A program made the translations under genes and the position numbers. A stretch of 64,000 bases of DNA, from the NCBI GenBank assembly GCA_014058105.1, contig JACGCM010002300.1:992001-1056000 (forward strand). Reading direction: 5' to 3'. Shown piece after piece: positions 46,601 through 57,149 of the stretch (its first letter is position 1; each line of letters opens with the position of its first letter). A model generated the notes under the pieces. It was given only the letters and a program-made list of their open reading frames with translations. It was not told the origin of the DNA and searched no databases. This DNA comes from Kingdonia uniflora (lineage: Eukaryota > Streptophyta > Magnoliopsida > Ranunculales > Circaeasteraceae).

Positions 46601-47511
46601 TATATGTAATTACAACATCTCTCTCTCCAAGTTTGTTTTTTGCTTCCGCTGGGTTTCAGATTCATGTCTTCATACCTTTATATCAGCTTTAAGTCTTCGT
46701 AGCTTAAGCATAATAGAGAAAAGAGGGGCAGCATACATCGGCTTCCCCCATCTACTGGCTATAATATCCCCAAACTCATGTTCCACTCCCCAAGATTGAA
46801 GATACCTAAAAGGGATATTTATTGGTTTAGGCACCTGACAGCATTCCCCCATAATAAGTGAGTGATCAGATTGAGTTCCATGCAACACTTACATTCTCCA
46901 ACCTCTAAACGTGCTTTGCCATTCTGCATTCTGGAGACACATATGTCGAGGACCACCAGCGTTATGTTATTCCCACTCTACGCATTGCACCACGTAAAGG
47001 TAAGCCCAGAGAAGGGGCTTTCTGTGAGTTTTGTTGTATCCAGGAAATTCTTAAAATCTACCACTGCATTTGTGTTAGGTGGATGTCGTCCCCTTTCTTC
47101 AACTATCTGGATAACCATGTTGAAATCACTTATGCATATCTTGGGTTTGATATTTGTTGTAGCAAAATTAGAGAGGTCATCCCAGAGATCCAACCTGTTA
47201 ATTATGCTGCAGTTTGCATGTACAAAGGAGAAGCAGTTCTCCATATAACTCACCGTAATATACTATTTTGTCATAGAAATGACACTAGGTGCAGAGATTC
47301 CTTTAAGCCAAAAAAATCCATATGCTAGCTTTTACTGCATTTAGTTCATTGGAAATGACTATGTTTTCATACCCTGGCAGCTCAAAATTCTTACAAAATT
47401 TTTTTGGTTTAGCAATTCCCACAATATTTGGTTGTAGTCTTGTCGTAGTTTTCCTAAGATATCTTGTTGTTTTTCTGTTTCCCAGCCCACTGGCATTCCA
47501 GAATATGACTT
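43619..47511 (-). pseudogene. LINE-B ORF2: endonuclease, reverse transcriptase, zf-RVT, RNase H
   Basis: Makes the target nick and copies the LINE RNA. In order on the minus strand: the APE endonuclease starts VIFWNASGLGNRKT (about 47490); the catalytic Glu of the G-I-A-E-P-K motif is Lys; then ISDFN and LTFTWCNA (46978-47253). RT follows: PCIDGFSGTFYHKFW and IVLIPKIKNPSKI (46192-46004), and the catalytic box reads LLFTDDIFIFVNG instead of FADD (about 45450). Next come SFQGRITLAKSILNNIPIHN and GLGIRSLGEVNK (45348-44719), then zf-RVT WWWKYIWRQAIHPRLGGFAW and CHQCHNASETESHTLLQCPF (44583-44026). RNase H is at 43987-43619 (CYDGSALGNPGEAGIGI, NFIAEI, VVSDSAAVIKAF), with its three acids intact. Stops and frameshifts occur throughout. 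Confidence 0.92.
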
Positions 47512-49363
47512 TTATGGATCTTTACGGGTGGAGCGTGTCACTCTCGGGTCTATGGTATACACTTTGCCCCCTTTAAAATCTTGATTAAGACCGAGATGCA
47601 CCTGTTCTTCATATTCCATTTCATCCGCCCAACTTGACGGGTTTAGGTTTTGCATGACTTCATTTATTGCAGTAAAGTATGTGTCGCCTTCATCTCTATT
47701 TGCCACCTTTGTTGGATCGTCTACTAAATCTTCTATATCTGCCACGAGATCCTCCTTATGTGGCATTGAATTGGACTTTTTCGCGTCTATCTCTCCGTCT
47801 CTACTCTCCCCTTGTATTATCAAATTAGAGTTATTCTGCTGTCCAGAAGCAATGGAATCGGTTTGTTTTATATCATCTCCTACTTCTCTTAGTGCATCAA
47901 ACTGGTTACTCCTGCTAGCTATACTGTCCCTCTTTGGTGGTATCGGTGTTCTATTGGTGCCCTTAGTGCTTGACCACTCGATCGTCTCCCCAATATTTTT
48001 GTGTTATTGCAAATGGGTAGATGGTCTAGGCATGTCCAGGAAGTAAATAAGAAGTGATGCAGTATTGCTCGCCTCCATAGATTCCTGAAAATACGTGTGT
48101 TTACCCGGTCCTGCAGTGATTGTCTTCCCCAACTCCTTGTTATGAGGTTGTTTATCCTGGATTACTAATTTTTGATTGCCCCTATTTCCTTTCGCTAACT
48201 CTTTTCCCGTCATCGGTTTGGTCTTGTTATGCTCCACTTCATTAGCTCGAAATGCTTTCTGCACAATCTTACATTCTGCGATTGTGTGTCCCACATTTTT
48301 ACAGTGAGAGCAATATTTGGGGATTCGATGAAGCATGACCTCTTGTTTGATGATATTTCCCTCAGTCTCCAGAAGGATATGGTCTGGAATTGTCTTAGAG
48401 AGATCAATGTCGACCAGAACACTCGCATGGAAACCATAGTCTTGATTTCTTGTTGATTCCTTTATTTGAATAGGATTACCAAGTATCTTCCCCAAAGACA
48501 AGATAATCTTTTTGCTCCATATTTCGATAAGCAAACCAGGAAACTTGTACGAAATTAGAGCATTTGAGTTGCTATGTCAGTCCACCGAAAAATTTGGATT
48601 CCATGGCCTGAGTCTCATAGGCATTTGTTCAACCATCCAAGGTCCTCTACTCCAAATCAATATCTTGTATTCTTTTGACTCCAATTTAATGATGAAAAAC
48701 CCCTTTCCAATAGGATTCAGCTTGCATGTTCCCTTTGTTTTCCAGTGATTTCTTACAAATTCTTGGACTGCTGCGAATTTGATTTTCTGTAGGTCCAACC
48801 ATCCAATAAGACTGAATTGGTTTACTGATATTCTAGTTGAGATTTCAGCTCTAGGGATTAATAGAATTGGGATGCCCCACCACTTTCCTCCTTCGAGAAG
48901 AACAATAGGTCTCTCACTCTCTGTCTCTGGTCCATAAACGATTGCACTTGTTTCTCTCCACCCGGGGCAGGGATTTTACTCCGAGTAGGAGATTCCCTAC
49001 CCAAAACCTGATTATTCTTTGTTTTTTGATCGGGGTTTCCACCTGACGTAATTTGGTTTGGTGAAGAATTATTCTTTTCTTCCCCTTCTTCCATGTTCAT
49101 AAATCCTCAGGGACATGCAACCATTGATTTAACCTTTTAGCTTGTACGGGTTGACCATCAAGGACCTGAACCTCTTGTAGATTTGGATTATCTTCCTTTC
49201 GGTATGCTAGATTGATCGGAGAGATGTTGGGAAGTAAATTCACAGTAGGGTTTGGCGTAGGGGTAAATTTCCCCAAATTTAGATTACTGAGTCCCTCATT
49301 TCCTAGCGAGTTGATTTCCTTGTTTATAATTCCTTACAGGAGACTAAGAGTAGAGAGATCCAT
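47512..49363 (-). pseudogene. LINE-B ORF1 (DUF4283, CCHC zinc knuckle)
   Basis: Start ATG at 49363-49361 (MDLSTLSLL). An early CAA to TAA stop follows where LINE-A keeps Gln. Pieces: 49100-48858 (Lys/Ser/Pro-rich linker), 48798-48577 (DUF4283: MDLQKIKFAAVQEFVRNHW, IWSRGPWMVEQMPMRLRPW) and 48534-48004 (IWSKKIILSLGKILGNPIQI, VLVDIDLS). The last carries an intact CX2CX4HX4C knuckle in CSHCKNVGHTIAEC. The acidic C-terminus 47823-47512 ends YTIDPRVTRSTRKDP. ORF2 begins in the next few codons, as in LINE-A. Confidence 0.9.
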
Positions 49364-49436
49364 CGTGATCATATTGAAAAACTATTAGGGATTCGGATTT
49401 GGAATTGGAATTTAGGCATATTAGAAATTAGGGATT

Positions 49437-49444
49437 GGATTACC
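49437..49444. repeat. Target-site duplication of LINE-B (right copy)
   Basis: GGATTACC, followed by AAGTGAACT, which continues the LINE-A frame as GLPSEL. Confidence 0.85.
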
Positions 49445-50356
49445 AAGTGAACTATAGAGTTAGAAGATTGTTATGTCCTTGGGGAAGACATTGGGTACAC
49501 CAATCCATCTGGATAGGTCAACAATTAATCATGACTATGGTTATCATGCTAGTGTTTTGGTGGATATTGATCTTTCAACACCTATTCCTAATCATGTTTT
49601 TATCGACGTTGAGGGTAAACTGATTGACCAAGAGATTCTCCTATGTCGGGTTCCAAAATTCTGCAATCATTGTAAGAACATTGGATATAACATTGCGAAG
49701 TGTAAGGTGGTACAAAGAGTTGTTCATTGTGAGCAAAAACATGTGCCAAAGACAGTAAAAAAACTTGGGACTACAAAGAGTACTGGAAACAGTAACGTGG
49801 CTCCTAGAGAGGAAGGGGCACAGAGCAAGCCAAAGATGGGGAAGAACTTCCAGGGACCACCGAATACACATACTTATTTTTAGGATAATTCAGCTGCAGA
49901 TAGTGAGAGACCCCATACTGGTCAGGTTGAAAAAGCTACAAAATAAGGAAGTTGGTCTGCCCCCAAAGCAAGAAGAGGAAGAAGTGTCTCACCTAGACTA
50001 ATTTCAGGTTCCAGTTTGGGGTCATCAGCTCGATGAACAAATATCATGCTCTCAGCGATGGTGAAGAACAAGATACCAGTGCGCAAAGGGATTTTAGAAA
50101 TGAAGTGAACAAGGGAGACCAAGGGGATACAAATGTCGACAACAGTGAGGGTACCCAACAAAGCCAAAATAAAGATGGCGACAACTTGGGAGATCATAAT
50201 AGTCCAATTGAGGAGGTGGGGAAACTTCTGAATCCGGACAACTGGGCAGATATCATGGAAGAAGAAGATCAGGGGTTATTACCTAATCAAATTATGAGAG
50301 GGGGCCGAGTTTACACTATGGACCCTAGAGTTACACGTTCTAATACAAGTTTGTAA
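49445..50356 (+). pseudogene. LINE-A ORF1, C-terminal part (zinc knuckle, acidic tail)
   Basis: Continues the DUF4283 frame as SEL-stop-S-stop-KIVMSLGKTLG; the first stop replaces the Trp found in LINE-B (TGG to TAG). 49473-49883 encodes VLVDIDLSTPIPNHV and the knuckle CNHCKNIGYNIAKC, where the zinc-binding His is Tyr. After a frame break, 50033-50356 gives the acidic tail (LLNPDNWADIMEEEDQ) ending YTMDPRVTRSNTSL, collinear with LINE-B. Confidence 0.88.
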
Positions 50357-53300
50357 AGAGAGTGCCTTTTTGGAATGTAAGATGTCTGGGTAATAAAAAT
50401 ACCATGACCTATATCAGGAAAAAATCTTGAGTTGAATCCCAATATTATTGAGTTTGCAGAGCAAAAAGTTTTGCTAAAGGAATTCGTATCTCAGGATACA
50501 ATAATATGATTATCACTAATAAGGTTGGGGTACAGAAAGGAAATATTTGAATTTTATGGAAGGAAGGTCTTCAAAATCCGAGTGTGGTTCTGAGTAACAG
50601 CTAGTACATAGCAATCTTCTTTATGGATTGCCTTCTTACTTTCGTTCATGCGGATTGTCTGCGCATCTATAGAGCTAATCTTTGGAGCCAGCTGGTTCAT
50701 ATTTCAAGTACTAACAGACTGCCATGGCTTTATATTGGGGACTTCAATACGGTACATAGAATGTCAAAAAAGAAGGGAAGAAAACCTCCTTGTAGAAGAG
50801 CAGTTGTAGACTACTCTAGTTTTTTGGATGCAGCTGGCCTTATAGAAAGTGTGACGATGGGTGTCACTTTTACTTGGTGCTATGGTCAAAAAGGGGTGAT
50901 GAGAATATTGAGTGTATTGGATAGAAGTCTCATTAATGATAGCTTGAATGACAAATTCCACAACTAGAAGGTAAAGGTGTTTTCCCACTTTCTTCCTTTT
51001 GGCGAGTGCAATGATATAGCCAAACCGAGTAACATACCTTTCCGTTATTTGTAATCTTGGAGTAAGGTGAATGGGTTTAGAGAAATGGTTGAGAATTGCT
51101 AGAATCGGCCTCTCTCTGCCACTCATTTATTTAACATCATGATGAAATTATGGAGACTGAAAGTGGAGATTAAAAATTAGAAAAAGCAGGCCCTTGATAA
51201 TACCGTCTACAACAAGAAGGAACTAGAGCGAGAGATATTGCAACTTCCAATCCAGCAAGGGGATGATAAAACAGATGATATCCTTTATATGCAGATGCTT
51301 AACAAAACAAAAGAGCTAGAACAGATTGAGGAGAATGCGGAGGAAGATTGGCGCCAACGATCACGGGATAAATGGTTGTTTGCTGGGGATTGCCACATTA
51401 TATATTTTCACCAGGCAACTCAAATGAAAATAGCCAAGACCTACATTATGGAAATTAAAGATCAGTATGGGGCAGTGATCTCTAATCAGGACTGCATTAA
51501 AGATTACATTGTAAACTACTACGTAGAAAAGTTTGCACGACATTAGGTGATGGATTTCCCGGAACTGTTTACCCATAATGAAGTTTTGGTTACGCAGGAT
51601 GAAAATACTAGTCTCTCTGGCACTCCTAATAAGGAGGAAGTTCGAGATGCTGTATTCTCTCTGGATGGAGAGATCCCTCCAGGGCCTGATGGGTTTTTAA
51701 GAGCATTTTTTAGGACATATTGGGATATTATTGCGGCGGATGTTTCGATGGGTACCTTGTCGTTCTTCAGGGATGGAGTTCTTCCTATAAACTTCAACTC
51801 TAACCACATTGTTCTGATCCCTAAAATACAGGAACCTTCTCGGGTGAAGGACTATATGCCTATATGCCTGAGTAACTTTATTCTTAAACTCCTTACCAAG
51901 ATTTTGGCTACAAGACTCTCTTCGATTGTGTCAAGAATTGTGTCTAAGGAGCAAAATGCGTTCATACCTAAGAGAAGCATCTAGAGTAATATTTACATGG
52001 CTTCTGAGATGGTGAATGAGATGGGGATTAAAAGACATGGTGGTAATGTTGGGCTAAAGCTGGATATTACTTAAGCTTATGATACTATGAGTTGGGATTT
52101 CATGCTCAAAGCTCTTCGGTCTCTGAGGTTTGGCAACTCCATCTGCAACTGGATCTATATTATTATTAATATAGGGATGATATCGTTTTCAATCAACAGT
52201 AGCCCTTCTGGATACTTCAAGGCTTCTCGGGGACTCAAGAAGGGTGATCCACTATCTCCGCTGCTATTTGCGATTACTGAAGATATTCTGAGCTCCAATC
52301 TCAAATTTCTTGAGAGTCAAGGAAAAATTACTCCCATGGTCAAGATTAAAGGTATTGAAGGCCCTACTGACCTGGCTTTTGCTGATGACATTTTTCTGTT
52401 TCTTAACGGTAATGCCAAGTGCATAAAGAATTTGCAAAAAATCATTAAAGCCTACCAACAAGCCTCTGGGCAGGTGGTTAGCGTTGAGAAAAGCAAGATT
52501 TTTCTTGGCCATATTCCTAATCATAGACAAAGAGAGGTGATCGACATGTTTGGGTTTAGGGAAGGAGCGTTACAGTAACCTATCTTGGCATCTCACTGGT
52601 ACAAGGAAGGATATCTAACAGCACTATTAACCCCCTGGTGGAAAAAAAATTGGAAGAGAGCAAATAGTTGGAATGGGAGAATGTTATCATTTCAAGGGAG
52701 AGTAGTCATTGCCAAATCTATTCTTAATAGCATCCCCATTTACAATATGGCCATCTACAAATGGCCTCAATTCTTAATTAAAGAAGGAGATTCCATCATT
52801 TGAAACTTTATCTGGATTGGGGATCCTACAAAGAGAAAGGGAATTACTCTGAGATGGGAAAAGCTGTATAAACTGTTTAATGAAGGTGGTCTGGGTATAC
52901 GAAGCTTGAGAGAGGTGAATAATGCTATGTTATGCAAGCTGAATTGGATTTTCACTCAAAGAGAAGAGACTTGGGTACAACTCTTACATGCTAAATTCCA
53001 TGCTACTAAAAGCATTCAGTACCATAAACGATCTTCTGTCTGGCCGGGTATTAAACATGCAGAAGGCATTACCAAACCTTTTATAGGTTGGATAATCGGA
53101 AAGGGTACAAAGATCGACTTCTGGAGAAACTCTTGGGTATCAGACATCCCTTTACGAGAACATATTGATCCCCCTCACCATCTATGGAAGAAGTGTACAG
53201 CTAGGGTCAGTAATTTCGTAAACGCTGATGGATAGAACTTCCCTCTTGATATCTCGCTAGCCTTCTTGGCTATGGGAATTGACATTACTAATATTCCTTG

Positions 53301-54392
53301 TAACCCGAGTGTGGAGGATATTCAGATCTGGAAACCATATGTTCATGGTGATTTCTCAGTTAAAAATGCATTCGAATGTACCAGGAAATGATTAGACACA
53401 GCTTGGTGGTGGAGATATACATGGAGGAAGTGTTTACATCCGAGTCTAAGCCCATTTGGGTGGAGATTAATGAACCAAATCCTCCCCACTGATGAGAAGG
53501 TTCAGAGGAAGTGAATACAAATAGCCTCAGTGTGCGTTCACTGCTGTAGCAATGCCAAAATGGAAGACCACCTATTCTTTGAATACCCCACGGTCAAAGT
53601 GTTGTGGTGCTGGGCATCAAATGCTTTTCAACTTGCTGCTATTTTTGGTACGGATGTATTTTTGGTGCGGATGGCTGGAAAAATACTCCTGAGAAATGCA
53701 AGAAGCATAGCTCGTACCTCAATGACTTATGGATTACTATGGTGTTTGCAATCTGTCAATGGCTTTGGAACTCGAGAAATAAAATCAGATTCGACAAAAG
53801 GAAGCTGCCCATTAGAGATATACAAAATAAGGTTCTAGGAGACATATCTAATAGCGCCTAACTGTCTTCAAATAACATGTAAAACACAACCTTCGAATTA
53901 CAGGTGGTAAAAGAGCTATCGGTCAACTGTAAAATGGGGAACGCTCCATTCATTCGTAGCCGCAGATGGAATATGCCAAACATCGGAGAGGTTAAGCTGT
54001 GCTGTGACGGCTTAACATTGGCAACATTGGGAAACCCTGGACCGTCCAGGATTGAAGTTGTATATAGACATTGGGAGGGCAGAGTTTTGGGCACGCTCAG
54101 TAAATCAGTGGGTTCAACAACTAACTACCTGGCAGAAGTTCAAGCTATCGTAGTCAGGGTAGAAAAAGTACTACATAGAGGCTGGAACACTTTGTGGATA
54201 GTGTCGGACTCCGCGGCAGTCATCAAAGCTTTTACTACAAGTAAGATACCCTGGAAGTTCCGAAGCAAGTGGAGAAACCTACTCACATCCATGCAATCAA
54301 TCCGCTTCAACTCAATCTGGAGAGAAGCAAATTTTTCGGCAGACATCACGGCTAAGAAAGGCTCTAGAGCTGACCTACCTATTAAGGAATAG
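50357..54392 (+). pseudogene. LINE-A ORF2: endonuclease, reverse transcriptase, zf-RVT, RNase H
   Basis: Endonuclease: VPFWNVRCLGNKNTM (about 50358), FAEQK with its Glu kept, LYIGDFNTVHRMS and GVTFTWCYG (50623-50967). RT: GPDGFLRAFFRTYWD, HIVLIPKIQEPSRVKDYMPI (51547-51984), GLKKGDPLSPLLFAI, and the catalytic box DLAFADDIFLFLNG intact (52087-52578). Linker: SFQGRVVIAKSILNSIPIYN. zf-RVT: WWWRYTWRKCLHPSLSPFGW (about 53405) and CVHCCSNAKMEDHLF (53530). RNase H: 53904-54392 with CCDGL, NYLAEV and IVSDSAAVIKAF, the three acids kept. About ten stops and frameshifts, several of them Trp, Gln or Arg codon changes, break the frame. Better preserved at catalytic sites than LINE-B. Confidence 0.92.
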
Positions 54393-54484
54393 GTTGAGGG
54401 TAGACCAGAGTTTCAGACAAGATTTGAAGACCCTCATACTGAGTACATCCGATTAAGCTTATCCGGACATACTCTTGGATTTCA

Positions 54485-54777
54485 ATTTTATTCGAATACA
54501 ACTAATCCTGTTCGAATACACTCTTGACTAAGTGATTTTATTCAAATAGAACTTGCTCAGTTAGAATATATTTACAGCTGAGATGTTTTTTTTGAATAAA
54601 CTAAAAATCTATTCGAATATACTTTATTTTATTCAAATAGACTTTTAGTTTATTCGAACAGAGGCGTGATTCAGCTCTTCTTCTACGCGTTTAAGGGCAA
54701 ATTTGTCCATGGTTTGTAAGTATCTTGTACTTTGTGATTTAGCATATATAAAAAATCTAAACTTTTTGCTAAAAAAA
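54485..54777 (+). repeat. LINE-A 3' UTR with TTCGAA cluster and poly(A)
   Basis: Four exact TTCGAA sites and two TTCAAA variants in TATT(C)GAATA context, then TTTAAGGGCAAATTTGTCC (also present, inverted, in LINE-B at about 43050) and the terminal A-run. Confidence 0.8.
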
Positions 54778-57149
54778 CACGACACTCCCCTGTCATTTAA
54801 TACTTTCCGTAGTACAATTTAGGCCTTTCTACACATGGTAGCTCAGTGCTTCCACATACCTTATCTCGTTTAACTTATAATCGCACAAAACTTGACCATA
54901 GATTAACTACTTTGACTAAGATTCTAGCTTAACGTTGTGGTAACTCCAAAGCTTACTTGCAGCTTCAACACTATACTAAATGACTTAGCCTCCTATAGAT
55001 CTACAAACTTTTGTCCTGCTATGAGGCTTCAAGTCTTAAAATTATCTTTTGAGCTTTATTCACGGAAGCTTGAAGAGGAAGAAACACCAATTTGTAACTT
55101 GATTTCAGGGGATTTAAACCATGTTGAAATCGCAGAATAAAGAATAGTCTTTTCTTAATGAAAACTCAAGCTTATCATTAATGGATGTTAATGTTGGAGG
55201 CTATTACAAGTTAGTAAATACACAGGAAAACATTTTAACGATATATTCAATGCTTTTAAGTCCTTAATAATTTAAACATTTACATGCTTTTGGAGCGTTA
55301 ACATAAATTAAAAACAGATTAATTATGGATCAAAAATAAAAGGAAATAAAAGAGAATTGGCCTAAACATCTCTATAAAATCAAAAGAATTTATCCTCCTT
55401 GTCCTCACTATTCCAAAACAAATCCTTCTCGGTTAGGGATGAGCTGAGGTTTCCATAAGGATCACGAGTTCCCTCACACCCAAGTTCATATCCCACCCAT
55501 TTCTACTCCTCTTCCCCCTCTGAAAACGTTAAAATCTTAATACCATTATATCCAGATTTCGTAACTACAAGCTCCACCACAATCCGATCCAGATCACTCT
55601 CAACATCACTACTATCATCATCAAAATCCGAGATTGAAAACAAACCATCCTCATCACCACCATAATCAGACGACTCAACTTTCCTCATCCCAAACAACAA
55701 TTCCTCCTCACCTATCTTCCCATTCTCAACCCCAATCCACAGAACTCATAAGTCTGCATGACTACCTAATGTTCTATCTATCCCAATCACCAACAACAAC
55801 TGTCCTCAAATTAAACTCCCTAACTTTTCTAAGAATATAAAAAAAATCCAAATCATCTGAAATAAAAAAAACATCCAATCAATCAAAAACATATCAGATT
55901 CAAATATGCTTGATCTTTGGCCTTGTCCTCTATTTCCTTTTTCTACTCAAGTATTTTTTTGGTTTTTGGGCTTGCTTCAGCTTAAAGTAGCAACTCTATC
56001 TTTTTGTATCTTTTGGGTTTTTGCAATAAGATTTATAAAGTCTTTTTGTATCTTTTGGGTTTTTGCAATAAGATTTATAAAGTTTCTAGAAGAAAAAAAA
56101 ACCCTTACAACAGATAATAGGGTTTCCAATTCAGACAATGATACCCATGAACCTCAATTGAGTTGTTCAACTCCCAATGGGCAACGTGATCAAATTAATC
56201 ATGCAATCGGTCTTTTACAAGGTTATAATCATAAATTAAATATATTTTACCTAATATCTGCCTCAAACATGTTAACTAAAATCATAAATTTTGAAATTTA
56301 AGCAATAAATGACATAACCAGTTAACTAAAATAATAAATTAAACATATTTAACCTAATATCTACCTCAAACATATTTTACTATCAACTAAAATCATAATA
56401 TTTACATAAAGAGATGTATTCGATGACAACTCTAGTTAATTGAAGATATGCAATAGTTAGAGACTAATTTGTGGGTAAATAAAAATTAAATTTAAGTAGA
56501 TGGGTTTGTAAAAAAACTATAGCCTTACCTTGAATCCACTCTAATGAAGTTCTTGAATCTGAAATTGGGAAGACAAAGATTGCATAGAGAAATTGAGAAA
56601 ACCAAGACTATAGAGATAAATCGAGAAGGTGAAGATTAGGGGTCGATGTTTAAAGCCGCCATAGTTCTTCCTTTGTGCTTCCCTCGACTCCTTGATCTTT
56701 CCCAAGATTTTACTACTTCTAATTATGCAGTTGAAAGATTTGCTGAATCTCCACAAAAATCTCGTCAAAAATCTTCGCCAAAACCTATCCATCTCCACTC
56801 TCCCATGAAACCTAGCTTTGTGCTTCTCAATCTCCGAAATTCGCGCGAGGTTTTTCACAATAAATAAAATTGAAATAACGTCAGTGATAGAAAAAAATTA
56901 CTTGATTAAGATGGTAAAGGTTTTCACAATGGGAGGAAAATGACTTAATTGTGCAGCTAGTATGTCTCCCCAAAAATGACATTGATAGTAAGATTTATTT
57001 ATTTTAACATCACTTTGGGTAAAACAGACGTTGAAATCTATTTAGTAATTAATCTATTGCGGGTGGAAATACAAAAAAAGACTTTTAACGGCACTTTTAA
57101 AATAAGTGGCGTTAGTCAGATGACATTAAAACCCTATTTTATTGAAGTG
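54778..57149. other. CACTA right part: unidentified frames, 42-bp duplication, right terminus
   Basis: The minus-strand frame 55700-55503 is acidic (GGDEDGLFSISDFDDDSSD) and continues after a TAG with protein-like sequence to about 55390; unrecognised. The plus-strand frame 54937-55140 and minus-strand frame 56858-56541 are also unrecognised. 56870-57149 holds subterminal ACGTCA and TGACATT-type motifs and ends ATTTTATTGAAGTG, the right CACTA inverted repeat. Confidence 0.5.
55999..56082. repeat. Exact 42-bp tandem duplication
   Basis: Two identical 42-bp units starting TCTTTTTGTATCTTTTGGGT. In the local open frame this duplicates 14 codons (SFCIFWVFAIRFIK). Identity suggests a recent slippage event. 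Confidence 0.9.

Larger units (their letters stand above)
42985..49436 (-). mobile_element. LINE-B, related LINE inserted antisense in LINE-A ORF1
   Basis: A 6,452-bp minus-strand element from AATCCCTAATTTC at 49436 to an A8 tail at 42992-42985, flanked by GGATTACC on both sides. Full length by gene content: ORF1 (49363-47512), ORF2 (about 47511-43619) and a 3' UTR rich in TTCGAA. The same family as LINE-A by protein and by 3' end (TATATAAA...TTTGCAAAAAAAA). Stops and frameshifts make it inactive although it is the younger insertion. Confidence 0.93.
42099..54777 (+). mobile_element. LINE-A, plant L1-type LINE with RNase H, split by LINE-B
   Basis: The plus-strand LINE consists of 42099-42984 and 49445-54777 (the 8-bp GGATTACC is duplicated at the break). 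The 5' end is placed at AATCCCTAAT by comparison with LINE-B but could be further left. The 3' end is a short A-run at 54771-54777 after GCATATATAAAAAATC. ORF1 (DUF4283 plus zinc knuckle) and ORF2 (endonuclease, RT, zf-RVT, RNase H) are both present but contain many stops. I found no convincing target duplication for LINE-A itself. Confidence 0.9.

Noticed and set aside
44330..48756. Plus-strand frames of 120-164 codons across the LINE-B region
   Set aside because: They are antisense shadows of the minus-strand LINE-B ORF1 and ORF2, whose motifs are recognisable.
42060..54800. Target-site duplication for LINE-A
   Set aside because: Only CACG is shared between the candidate flanks (42080 region and 54778), too short to claim; the 5' end is also uncertain.
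22836..57149. Presence of an autonomous CACTA transposase in the segment
   Set aside because: No TNP2-like motif was seen on either strand outside the LINE, Helitron and XBAT31 parts.
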